From: an uncultured Dysosmobacter sp.
GTDB taxonomy: Bacteria > Bacillota > Clostridia > Oscillospirales > Oscillospiraceae
Reading direction: 5' to 3'
DNA length: 6,876 nt
Assembly (NCBI GenBank): GCA_934504065.1
Contig: CAKSVQ010000124.1
Coordinates: 1 to 6,876 of the forward strand
Part shown: piece by piece, positions 1 through 5,746 of the stretch
How positions within the stretch are numbered: position 1 is the first letter of the stretch
How the letters are laid out: each line of letters begins with the position of its first letter
Made by a program: the position numbers and the translations under genes
The notes under the pieces: generated by a model
Database searches by the model: none
Seen by the model: the letters and a program-made list of their open reading frames with translations, nothing else
Told to the model about the DNA's origin: nothing

Positions 1-15
1 GTCTCTTCCTCTTCG

Positions 16-606
16 TCAATACCGCCGCACGACGGCGGCCACTTTGCCAATGATCTGGGCATATGTCCCGTCGATGGGGGAATAGGCGTCGTTTTCCGGC
101 AGCAGCCAGACGTGGCCGTTCTGCCGGGAAAAGCGTTTGACCGTGGCTTCGTCCTCAATCATCGCCACCACGATCTCCCCATTGTTGCAGGTCTGCTGGC
201 GGCGCACCACAACCAGATCGCCGGGGAGGATGCCAGCGCCCAGCATGGATTCGCCCCGCACCCGCAGAGCGAAAAATTCACCGCTGCGGCCTCCAGTATC
301 AAACGTCAGATAGTCTTCAATGCATTCCTGCGCCAGAATGGGGCTGCCTGCCGCCACATTGCCCACCACCGGGATCCGGTCCTCCGGCTCCGGCGGCTCG
401 GTCAGGGCGATGGCGCGGCCCTTGCCCGCCCCTTTTTCAATCACTCCGGCCTCGGCCAGATGCTTCAGGTGGAAGTGCACGGTGGAGGGAGACTTCAGCC
501 CCACGGCCTCGCCGATCTCCCGCACAGAGGGTGGATACCCCTGCTCCCGGATGCAGGAGGCAATATAGTCGTAAATTTTTTGCTGCATATGAGAAAGCTT
601 CGTCAT
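16..606 (-). CDS. lexA: LexA repressor (SOS regulator, self-cleaving serine peptidase)
   Basis: A 196-residue protein with the full LexA plan and normal family length. The N-terminal winged helix-turn-helix (about residues 1-68) contains GYPPSVREIGEAVGLKS followed by STVHFHLKHLAEAG, the DNA-recognition part. The C-terminal S24 peptidase domain has the self-cleavage site A86-G87 (in VAAGSP), catalytic Ser120 (RGESM) and catalytic Lys157 (EATVKRF), close in number to E. coli LexA (A84-G85, S119, K156). By family knowledge, RecA bound to single-stranded DNA triggers autocleavage and derepresses DNA-repair genes. The ATG at 606 is chosen because GGGAGG (complement of 613-618) lies 6 nt upstream and the protein then begins at the usual MTKLSHMQQKIYDYI; an in-frame ATG 24 codons further out would lie upstream of the -10. 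It is divergent from the apbE cluster and probably autoregulated through the box at 663-676. All key residues are present. Confidence 0.97.
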   Translation of the reverse strand: MTKLSHMQQKIYDYIASCIREQGYPPSVREIGEAVGLKSPSTVHFHLKHLAEAGVIEKGAGKGRAIALTEPPEPEDRIPVVGNVAAGSPILAQECIEDYLTFDTGGRSGEFFALRVRGESMLGAGILPGDLVVVRRQQTCNNGEIVVAMIEDEATVKRFSRQNGHVWLLPENDAYSPIDGTYAQIIGKVAAVVRRY

Positions 607-636
607 CACGAACCTCCCGGCATTCAAGTTTTTTTC

Positions 637-665
637 AGTGTACCACAAAAAAACGAAAAGTGCAA
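637..665 (-). promoter_or_regulatory. lexA promoter
   Basis: Read on the minus strand, a -35 TTGCAC (complement of 660-665) is followed after exactly 17 bp by a -10 TACACT (complement of 637-642), preceded by an extended -10 TGG. Transcription should start near 630, giving a leader of about 24 nt before the lexA ATG, with the ribosome binding site inside it. The -35 is partly covered by the SOS box, which fits autorepression. The element spacing is seen directly; promoter activity is inferred. Confidence 0.75.
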
Positions 666-676
666 ACATTTGTTCC
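663..676. promoter_or_regulatory. LexA operator (SOS box, Gram-positive type)
   Basis: The sequence CAAACATTTGTTCC matches the Bacillus/Clostridium LexA box consensus CGAACATATGTTCG at 11 of 14 positions, keeping the GTTC half-site and an AAAC variant of the GAAC half-site. It overlaps the lexA -35 element, the expected place for an operator in an autoregulated lexA promoter. It lies 57 bp upstream of the apbE -35, so direct control of apbE is less likely. Confidence 0.75.
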
Positions 677-732
677 ATGAAAATTGCGTAGTTTGCGCAT
701 TTTTTTCAGGCAGAGGGAAAATGGATTCCCGG

Positions 733-761
733 TTGAGAAGTTGGCATCGGCGTGGTATACT
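733..761 (+). promoter_or_regulatory. Promoter of the apbE cluster
   Basis: A -35 TTGAGA (733-738), a 17-bp spacer ending in TGG (extended -10) and a -10 TATACT (756-761) form a good sigma-A promoter. The start point should be near 768, leaving a leader of about 27 nt with AGGAGG at 783-788. The leader is too short to hold a flavin riboswitch, so no FMN-dependent control is visible here. No other convincing promoter appears before the downstream genes to 3788, so this one probably serves all four. Confidence 0.75.
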
Positions 762-794
762 GCTTTCATCAAAAAAGGAAACAGGAGGAACGCC

Positions 795-1874
795 ATGAAG
801 CGGAGCATTGCGGCGGGGCTTGCCGCGCTGATGCTGCTGGGACTGACGGGCTGCGGCTTCCGCACGGAGAGCGCCGACGAGGCCCGGGAGGTCATTCAGG
901 TTATCGCCATGGACACGGTGATGATCTTCAGCACTTACGGCGAGAACAGCACCCACGCCGACTATCTGGCGGAGGACGAGGTGCGGCGGCTGGAGGACGA
1001 GCTTTCCCGGACAGAGGAGGGCAGCGTGGTCTATCAGCTCAACCATGCAGACGGAGCCAGCGTAGAGGTGGGCGGCGAGGTGTGCGCCCTGATCCGCGCG
1101 GCGGAAGCATACCGGAAGGCTACCTCCGGCGCGTTTGATATTTCCATTGCCCCGGTGGTCTCCGCGTGGGGTTTCACCGAGGAGGAAAACCACGTGCCGC
1201 CGCAGGCGGAGCTGGACGCCCTGCTGGAAAAGATGGGAGATGGAATGGTGCGCGTGGAGGACGGCGGCGCGGTCACGCTGGCGCCCGGCGCGGCCATCGA
1301 CCTCGGGGGCATCGCCAAGGGCTACGCCTCCGACCGCATTGCCATGATCCTGCGGGATAACGCGATCCCCCGGGCCACTATCAGCTTGGGGGGCAATGTG
1401 CTGGCATGGGGCAGCCGTCCGGACGGTACACCGTGGCGGGTGGGCATTCAGGACCCCCGGGAGCCGGACAATGCCAACGCCTTTGCGGGATTATTGCAGC
1501 TGACGGATGCCTATGCCGTCACCTCCGGCGGCTACCAGCGTTTTTTTGAGGCGGACGGGAGAACCTATCACCATATCATCGACCCCGCCACAGGCTATCC
1601 GGCGGACAGTGGGCTGACCTCCGTGACCGTGGTGGCGGCGTGCGACCGTGACGGTGCGGACGGCACCCCCGGCCCGGGAACGATGTGCGACGCTCTCTCC
1701 ACCGCCCTGTTCGTCATGGGGGAGGAGAAGGCGCTGACGTTCTGGCGCAGCGGCGCGTATGACTTTGATCTGGTACTGGTGACAGCGGACGGCCGCGTGG
1801 TGGTGACAGACGGCCTTACCGATGCCTTTGAAGAAAGCGGGGAGAGCGGGTATCGCTATGAGATCGTTTCCTAA
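795..1874 (+). CDS. apbE: FAD:protein FMN transferase, ApbE family lipoprotein
   Basis: A 359-residue protein matching the ApbE family over its length. ApbE uses FAD and Mg2+ to attach FMN covalently to a Thr/Ser of extracytoplasmic target proteins such as FMN-binding-domain electron carriers. The start at 795 has AGGAGG 6 nt upstream and gives a clear lipoprotein signal: MKRS, a hydrophobic stretch, then LTGC with the lipidated Cys at residue 20. Family motifs in order: TSGAFDIS (110-117), DLGGIAKGYASD (169-180), SLGGNV (197-202), HIIDPATGYPA (260-270) and CDALSTALFVMG (298-309), which carries the expected metal-binding Asp299. A Gly/Asp/Pro-rich stretch at about 283-297, before the last motif, is longer than I expect for the family. 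It is the first gene of a cluster and overlaps the next gene by 17 nt. No flavinylation target is encoded in the window. An upstream in-frame TTG at 684 is rejected as the start because it would mask the lipoprotein signal. Confidence 0.95.
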   Translation: MKRSIAAGLAALMLLGLTGCGFRTESADEAREVIQVIAMDTVMIFSTYGENSTHADYLAEDEVRRLEDELSRTEEGSVVYQLNHADGASVEVGGEVCALIRAAEAYRKATSGAFDISIAPVVSAWGFTEEENHVPPQAELDALLEKMGDGMVRVEDGGAVTLAPGAAIDLGGIAKGYASDRIAMILRDNAIPRATISLGGNVLAWGSRPDGTPWRVGIQDPREPDNANAFAGLLQLTDAYAVTSGGYQRFFEADGRTYHHIIDPATGYPADSGLTSVTVVAACDRDGADGTPGPGTMCDALSTALFVMGEEKALTFWRSGAYDFDLVLVTADGRVVVTDGLTDAFEESGESGYRYEIVS

Positions 1875-2265
1875 ACTGCGCCCGTGCCTGTGGGACGGAC
1901 TGGTGGCCTTATTGGTGGCGGCTTTGGCCGTGGTCTGCGCTTTGGCGGTCTGGTTCCAAGGCGCGGAGGGCGGAGAGCTGACGGCGGTGGTCACCGTGGA
2001 CGGGCAGGAGGTCCAGCGCTGTCTGCTGGCAGACTTCCCCGAGGGGGAGCAGGTATACAGTGCCAATGGCTATACCCTCCGCGTCTGCCTGACGGACGGC
2101 CCGGGGCTGCGGGTGGCGGAGTCAGACTGCCCCACGCAGGACTGTGTGCACACCGGGACCATCACCCGGACGGGCCAGAGCATTGTGTGCCTGCCTGCCC
2201 GCATCATCATCCGTCTGGAGGGCGGTGCCGCGCCAAAGGACGCCCCGGATGTGGTCATCGGGTAG
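1858..2265 (+). CDS. NusG domain II-containing membrane-anchored protein (DUF1312, EetA-like)
   Basis: A 135-residue protein with a short basic N terminus (MRSFPKLRP), one membrane helix at about residues 12-33, and an extracytoplasmic domain from about 40 to 122. The domain has the hallmark of the NusG_II/DUF1312 family: DCPTQDCVHTG (90-100) followed by GQSIVCLPARIIIRLEG (106-122). The resemblance to domain II of NusG is a fold relationship; this is not a transcription factor. Three conserved-looking cysteines (91, 96, 111) could be redox-active or form a disulfide, which is inference. The molecular role is not established. Homologues sit beside ApbE and Gx transporter genes in Firmicutes, and the Listeria extracellular electron transfer protein EetA is, as I recall, of this type. 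The gene starts inside the last codons of apbE (17-nt overlap); GGGGAG at 1839-1844 is a rather distant ribosome site. An in-frame ATG at 1822 would add 12 residues and cannot be excluded. Confidence 0.85.
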   Translation: MRSFPKLRPCLWDGLVALLVAALAVVCALAVWFQGAEGGELTAVVTVDGQEVQRCLLADFPEGEQVYSANGYTLRVCLTDGPGLRVAESDCPTQDCVHTGTITRTGQSIVCLPARIIIRLEGGAAPKDAPDVVIG

Positions 2266-2274
2266 GAGGACGCC

Positions 2275-2799
2275 ATGAAACTGACAACAAAACAGCTGAC
2301 GCTGTGCGCGGTGCTCACCGCCATGGCGCTGGCACTGAGCTATCTGGAAAATTTCTTTCCCCTGTCGCTGGCCATTCCCATTCCCGGCGTGAAACTGGGT
2401 CTTGCAAACATCGTCACGGTGTTTGCCCTCTACGCGCTGGGGCCGGGGGCGGCGGTGATGATCCTGCTGGGGCGCTGCCTGCTGGGGGCGGTATTTGCCG
2501 GAAACATGAACGCGCTGATCTTCTCCCTTTTGGGCGGCTTTGCCGCCATGGGGGTGATGATCTTGCTGTCTGGCAGCCGCCGCCTGTCGGTTTACGGCGT
2601 GTCCATCGGCGGCGCGGCGGCCCACAACTGCGGCCAGATGGCTGCCTCCGTGCTGACGCTGGGGAACACGGCGCCGCTGTACTACCTCCCGGTGCTGCTG
2701 GGGGTGTCGCTCTTTACGGGGATGCTGACCGGGCTGGTTTCTGCCTGCCTTTTCCGGGCGCTGGCCCACACAAATTTATGGGAGAGGGGACCATTATGA
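2275..2799 (+). CDS. Gx transporter family protein (heptaprenyl diphosphate synthase component I-like, EetB-like)
   Basis: A 174-residue integral membrane protein with about five or six hydrophobic segments. It carries the features of the Gx transporter family (Pfam Hpre_diP_synt_I): PGVKLGLANIVTVFALY (37-53), GAVFAGNMNALIFSLLGG (71-88) and SIGGAAAHNCGQMAAS (110-125). The fold is thought to resemble the substrate-binding S components of ECF transporters. The old name, component I of heptaprenyl diphosphate synthase, refers to soluble proteins and probably misleads here; the substrate is unknown. The start at 2275 is set by GGAGGA (2265-2270), which shares a base with the stop codon of the preceding gene, leaving only 9 nt between the two. 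Its stop overlaps the start of the dehydrogenase gene as ATGA. Together with ApbE and the NusG-II protein it resembles the flavin-based electron-transfer modules of Firmicutes, where the relative is called EetB. Confidence 0.9.
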   Translation: MKLTTKQLTLCAVLTAMALALSYLENFFPLSLAIPIPGVKLGLANIVTVFALYALGPGAAVMILLGRCLLGAVFAGNMNALIFSLLGGFAAMGVMILLSGSRRLSVYGVSIGGAAAHNCGQMAASVLTLGNTAPLYYLPVLLGVSLFTGMLTGLVSACLFRALAHTNLWERGPL

Positions 2800-3788
2800 A
2801 AGTACTGGTGCTGACCATGAAAGCGCGCTATGACCGTTTTGCGCCGAAGGACTCGCCTGCCTATCAGAACGCGGAGCTGATCTTCTGCGACCGGGAGGCG
2901 GGGGAAGATGCATGGATCGCCGCCGGAGGTGACGCCGAGGTACTGTTCGTCACGCCTGTGACGTGGGTGCGGGAGAGCCTGATCGCCCGGATGCCCAAGC
3001 TGAAAATGATCCACAGCGAGGGCGTGGGCTTTGACCGCATCGATCTGGAAGCGGCCCGGAAGCGGGGCATTTACGTGTGCAACAACGCGGGCTGCAACGC
3101 AGGGCAGGTGGCTGAGCAGGCGGTGATGCTGATGACCATGCTGCTGCACCACACGCTCTGGGGCGACCGCATGGTGCGTGCCGGGCGGCAGGGTGAGGCC
3201 GTGCGCTGGATCGAAGCCCACGCGCCGCTGGACCTGACAGCGGCCAGCGTGGGGCTGGTGGGCTTTGGCGCCATCGGGCAGGAGACGGCAGCCCGGTTAA
3301 AGCCCTGCGGTACGACGGTGTATTATTGTGCCCGCCACCGAAAGGACGAGGAGACGGAGCGGCGCTTTGGCGTTTCCTATCTCCCGCTGGAGGAGCTGAC
3401 GGCGCGGTGCGACATTGTGAGTTTGCACCTGCCTGCCACGGCGGAGAGCACCCATCTGGTGAACCGGGAGTTCCTCGCCCGGATGAAGCCGGGGGCGTTT
3501 TTGGTGAACACCGCCCGGGGCGCGATCATCGACGATGAAGCGCTGTGCGAGGCGATCCGCTCCGGCCATCTGGCGGGGGCGGGGCTGGATGCCTATTCCC
3601 CGGAGCCTGTCCCGGCGGACCATCCGCTGGTGCGCCTTGCGGCGGAGTACCCCGACAGCCTGATCCTCTGCCCGCATCAATCGGGCATCACAGCGTCCTC
3701 CTTCCGCAATGTTTACCGGATGCTCTTTTCCAATTTGGACCGGGTGATGCGCGGCCAGCGGCCGGACAATGTGGTCAACGGACTTTGA
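2796..3788 (+). CDS. D-2-hydroxyacid dehydrogenase family protein (NAD(P)-dependent)
   Basis: A 330-residue member of the D-isomer-specific 2-hydroxyacid dehydrogenase family, of normal length. It interconverts a 2-keto acid and a D-2-hydroxy acid with a nicotinamide cofactor in the cytosol; the substrate cannot be told from sequence. The substrate-binding half holds SEGVGFDRIDLEAARKRGI (74-92). The Rossmann half has GFGAIG (156-161). The catalytic residues are Arg241 (NTARGAIID), Glu270 (DAYSPEPVP) and His294 (CPHQSG). After the second strand, where NAD-specific enzymes have an Asp, this protein reads CARHRK (178-183) with several basic residues, which suggests NADP(H) preference; that is inference. 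The start at 2796 overlaps the stop of the preceding gene (ATGA), with GGAGAGGGGA at 2781-2790 as ribosome site, so translation is probably coupled to the membrane protein. A reading frame open further upstream (to 1884) is a GC-driven artefact. A hairpin follows the stop. Confidence 0.93.
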   Translation: MKVLVLTMKARYDRFAPKDSPAYQNAELIFCDREAGEDAWIAAGGDAEVLFVTPVTWVRESLIARMPKLKMIHSEGVGFDRIDLEAARKRGIYVCNNAGCNAGQVAEQAVMLMTMLLHHTLWGDRMVRAGRQGEAVRWIEAHAPLDLTAASVGLVGFGAIGQETAARLKPCGTTVYYCARHRKDEETERRFGVSYLPLEELTARCDIVSLHLPATAESTHLVNREFLARMKPGAFLVNTARGAIIDDEALCEAIRSGHLAGAGLDAYSPEPVPADHPLVRLAAEYPDSLILCPHQSGITASSFRNVYRMLFSNLDRVMRGQRPDNVVNGL

Positions 3789-3809
3789 AGAGAATATCGA
3801 CGGTCTTTC

Positions 3810-3836
3810 CACCCCGGTGCTTATTGCATCGGGGTG
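3810..3836. terminator. Hairpin between convergent genes, possible bidirectional terminator
   Basis: CACCCCGGTGC (3810-3820) pairs with GCATCGGGGTG (3826-3836) as an 11-bp stem with one G-T wobble around a TTATT loop. On the plus strand the stem is followed by TTTGCTT, a weak T tract; on the minus strand the following bases are GGAAAG, so termination in that direction would be poor. It lies 21 nt after the dehydrogenase stop, and its loop contains the stop codon (TAA) of the opposing DUF3298 gene. The stem is strong; its role as terminator is inferred from position. Confidence 0.55.
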
Positions 3837-4513
3837 TTTGCTTCCGGGAGCGTCAGTCCGTAGCTGCCGTAGGGCACGGTGAAGACCGGGATGCCCGCGG
3901 AGGGCGGCGCGATGGCGTACATGGGCAGGAAGAAGGCCAGCGCGTCCTCGGTGAGATAATAATTGCGGGGGTTGAAGCTGCGCCGCAGGCGCTTTTGCCA
4001 CTGGGGATCGTATGCCATCCCGATCCGCTGCCGCCGTCGGATGTCCTCCTCCGCCAGCACCAGAAGCTGCTGCCGCCAGTGGCCGTAGGGGAAAAACGCG
4101 GACAGGGGGACGGGATAGCCGGACGAGAGGTCCCACGTGTCGCCCCAGCGGGTGAGGTAAGGGGCGGCAGAAGGAGACAGGGTCTCGCAGGACTGGGTGT
4201 AAAGGCTCCAGAGCGGCCCCTCCTGATAAGTCACATGATAGGAAAGTGCCGCGTGGAAGCAGGGCAGCGGTGCGCTGACGGCCAGCGCGGCGTGGTATTC
4301 CGCCTGTGCCTGAGGGAAGAGCTGGCGCTCGCAATAGCGCAGGAACGCCCGGGCCTGCACGCGGTAATAGCGGCGGATGCGGCGGCACACGGCATCCTTC
4401 CCCGTCGGCGACGGTACTTTCAGCCGGGCGGTGAGCACCGGGATGCCCTCCACGGTCCATTCCCGCTCGGCGGACCATGGCTCGATCTGCAGGGGTGTCA
4501 GGCACGTTTTCAT
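3821..4513 (-). CDS. DUF3298 domain protein (RsiV/PdaC-like C-terminal domain), no signal peptide
   Basis: A 230-residue protein whose C-terminal part (about 132-217) resembles the DUF3298 pattern: a polar segment leading to PVPLSAFFPYGHWRQQLL (134-151), then NYYLTEDALAFFLPMYAIAP (184-203) and PVFTVPYGSYG (209-219). The N-terminal half (about 15-130) would correspond to the DUF4163-like region that usually precedes it. In RsiV (anti-sigma factor and lysozyme sensor) and PdaC (peptidoglycan deacetylase) this module is outside the cell. Here the protein begins MKTCLTPLQIEPWSAERE with no signal peptide, membrane helix or fused enzyme, so the form is atypical. The start at 4513 is supported by GGGAGGAG (complement of 4522-4529) 8 nt upstream. 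It is a single convergent gene; I do not see a clear promoter for it in 4514-4640. A different minus-strand frame (3297-4544) is longer but has no family resemblance. Function unknown. Confidence 0.75.
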   Translation of the reverse strand: MKTCLTPLQIEPWSAEREWTVEGIPVLTARLKVPSPTGKDAVCRRIRRYYRVQARAFLRYCERQLFPQAQAEYHAALAVSAPLPCFHAALSYHVTYQEGPLWSLYTQSCETLSPSAAPYLTRWGDTWDLSSGYPVPLSAFFPYGHWRQQLLVLAEEDIRRRQRIGMAYDPQWQKRLRRSFNPRNYYLTEDALAFFLPMYAIAPPSAGIPVFTVPYGSYGLTLPEANTPMQ

Positions 4514-4595
4514 GGGCTTCGCTCCTCCCGGCCGTCAATTTCAAGCTGCTTCAGCCTATGCTGTGGAGATGGAATGGGTGCCTGCCGCACTTTAA

Positions 4596-4610
4596 AGCAA
4601 AAAATTTGCT
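4596..4610 (+). other. Small perfect inverted repeat followed by T-rich DNA
   Basis: AGCAAA (4596-4601) and TTTGCT (4605-4610) form a 6-bp dyad with an AAA loop, followed by TTTCCTCTTT on the plus strand. It lies between the divergent DUF3298 gene and the -35 of the next operon. It could be a weak terminator for antisense readthrough or a protein-binding dyad near the promoter; nothing decides between these or excludes chance. Confidence 0.3.
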
Positions 4611-4617
4611 TTTCCTC

Positions 4618-4646
4618 TTTACTTTCACGCAGTAACATGTTAAAAT
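4618..4646 (+). promoter_or_regulatory. Promoter of the yerC-methyltransferase-hslO operon
   Basis: A -35 TTTACT (4618-4623) is separated by exactly 17 bp from a -10 TAAAAT (4641-4646), which is preceded by TGT giving an extended -10. Transcription would begin near 4653 and leave a leader of about 48 nt before the ATG at 4701. It is the only convincing plus-strand promoter before the three coupled genes. Confidence 0.7.
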
Positions 4647-4661
4647 TACAACGTATGAAAA

Positions 4662-4681
4662 CGCGCGAACGATCAAGCGCG
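4662..4681 (+). other. GC-rich leader hairpin ahead of the yerC ribosome binding site
   Basis: CGCGC (4662-4666) can pair with GCGCG (4677-4681) around a 10-nt loop, in the short predicted leader of the operon and ending 5 nt before the AAGGGG ribosome site (4687-4692). Such a stem could affect translation or mRNA stability, or the GCGC repeats could be part of a DNA operator. It is short and may be chance in GC-rich DNA. Confidence 0.3.
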
Positions 4682-4700
4682 CCGAAAAGGGGTGTTTGTG

Positions 4701-4991
4701 ATGGTCAAAATCGGAAAAAAGGAAAAGAGCGACGAGCTCTATAAGGCGATCCTGCAGCTGAAGGATGAGCAGGAATGCTATGAGTTTTTTCAGGATCTGT
4801 GCACGGTGTCCGAGCTGCGGTCCATGGAGCAGCGGTTTGAAGTGGCGTCGCTGCTGGACGACGGTATGATCTATAACGATATTCTGGAGCGCACCGGGGC
4901 GTCCAGCGCCACGATCAGCCGGGTGAACCGCTCGCTGAGCTATGGGACCGGGGCGTATGAGAAGATCTTCGCCCGGATGAAGAAAAAATGA
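4701..4991 (+). CDS. yerC: YerC/YecD family TrpR-related DNA-binding protein
   Basis: A 96-residue protein, close to the roughly 100 residues usual for the family. Residues 10-56 (DELYKAILQL, then CYEFFQDLCTVSELRSMEQR) form the helical part, followed by a helix-turn-helix at about 56-80: YNDILERTGASSATISRVNR. This is the TrpR/YerC fold, and B. subtilis YerC is the reference member. Unlike true TrpR it is not known to bind tryptophan, and no trp genes are present; its targets are unknown to me. It may regulate its own operon, which is inference. ATG 4701 is preferred because AAGGGG (4687-4692) lies 8 nt upstream; the in-frame GTG at 4692 overlaps that site. The stop overlaps the next start as ATGA. 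The protein ends in a basic tail (ARMKKK). Confidence 0.9.
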   Translation: MVKIGKKEKSDELYKAILQLKDEQECYEFFQDLCTVSELRSMEQRFEVASLLDDGMIYNDILERTGASSATISRVNRSLSYGTGAYEKIFARMKKK

Positions 4992-5746
4992 GCAGCTATC
5001 ATGCATTGGCTTCCAGCTATGATGGGCTGATGGTGGACGGCAGCTACCGCAAGCGGGCGGATTTTCTGGAGCGGTTGTTTAAAAAGAGCCGGATACCGGT
5101 GAAAACAGTGCTGGATCTGGCCTGCGGCACCGGGACGATCGCCTGCCTGCTGGCACAGAGAGGCTATGAGGTCACCGCCACGGATGCGTCCGAGGAAATG
5201 CTGACGCAGGCGGCGGGAAAAGCGGCGGCTCTCACGGAGCGGCCGCCTTTGTTCCTGCACCAGTCCATGCCCCGCCTGCACCTGACAGAGCAGGTGGACG
5301 CGGTGGTCTCCACGCTGGATTCCCTAAATTACCTGACAAGGGAGACCGCCTTACGGGAGACCTTCCACAGGGTGTACCGCTGCCTCAAGCCCGGCGGCGC
5401 GTTGATTTTCGATGTGAATTCGCCGTATAAGCTGGAGCGGATGGACCACCAGATGTATATGGACGAGACGGAGGACAGCTTCTGCGTGTGGCGGACGTTC
5501 TTTTCCCACCGTACTCAGCTTTGCACCTATCAGGTGGACCTGTTCCGCCTCAATGGCGGCGGGAGCTGGGAGCGGGATTTTGAAGAGCACCGGGAACGGG
5601 CATGGAGCGAAGAACAGTTGCGGACGTTTCTGGCGGAGGCGGGCTTTGAAAAGGTCACACTGACCGGGGACCTGACCATAAAGCCGCCCCGTCCGGACGA
5701 GGACCGCTGGATCTTCCGCGCGGAAAAAGGAGTAAATGGAGAATGA
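4988..5746 (+). CDS. Class I SAM-dependent methyltransferase
   Basis: A 252-residue methyltransferase of the Methyltransf_25/11 type. The SAM-binding motif I is VLDLACGTGT (41-50), motif II is VTATDASEEML (62-72) with Asp66 expected to hold the SAM ribose, and the core continues with VDAVVSTLDSLNYL (103-116) and CLKPGGALIFDVNSPYK (132-148). The C-terminal part (about 150-245) has the added sheet seen in many small-molecule methyltransferases, ending in RPDEDRWIFRAEK. The substrate is not identifiable. The start overlaps the yerC stop (ATGA) and has only a weak ribosome site (GGATGA, 4975-4980), so translation probably depends on coupling. Its stop overlaps the hslO start in the same way. Confidence 0.92.
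   Translation: MSSYHALASSYDGLMVDGSYRKRADFLERLFKKSRIPVKTVLDLACGTGTIACLLAQRGYEVTATDASEEMLTQAAGKAAALTERPPLFLHQSMPRLHLTEQVDAVVSTLDSLNYLTRETALRETFHRVYRCLKPGGALIFDVNSPYKLERMDHQMYMDETEDSFCVWRTFFSHRTQLCTYQVDLFRLNGGGSWERDFEEHRERAWSEEQLRTFLAEAGFEKVTLTGDLTIKPPRPDEDRWIFRAEKGVNGE

Noticed and set aside
684..794. N-terminal extension of ApbE from an upstream TTG
   Set aside because: It would begin upstream of the apbE promoter and bury the lipoprotein signal; the ATG at 795 has an ideal ribosome site.
762..794. Possible FMN riboswitch before the flavin transferase gene
   Set aside because: The predicted leader is only about 27 nt, far too short for an RFN element, and no matching conserved segments are seen.
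112..798. Plus-strand open frame antisense to lexA
   Set aside because: It covers the lexA coding strand and both promoters, shows no known domain, and is explained as a shadow of lexA.
1884..2795. Upstream extension of the dehydrogenase reading frame through the NusG-II and Gx genes
   Set aside because: The extension is Arg/Gly/His-rich with no domain, and the family N terminus (MKVLVLTMK) begins at 2796 with its own ribosome site.
3297..4544. Minus-strand open frame of 415 codons overlapping the dehydrogenase end and the DUF3298 gene
   Set aside because: It crosses the convergent junction, is rich in Pro/Arg/Ala/His with no recognised domain, and is in a different frame from the DUF3298 gene, which has a proper ribosome site and family pattern.
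3545..4744. Plus-strand open frame of 399 codons antisense to the DUF3298 gene
   Set aside because: It starts inside the dehydrogenase gene and runs into yerC, with no ribosome site and low-complexity Gly/Arg/Ala composition.
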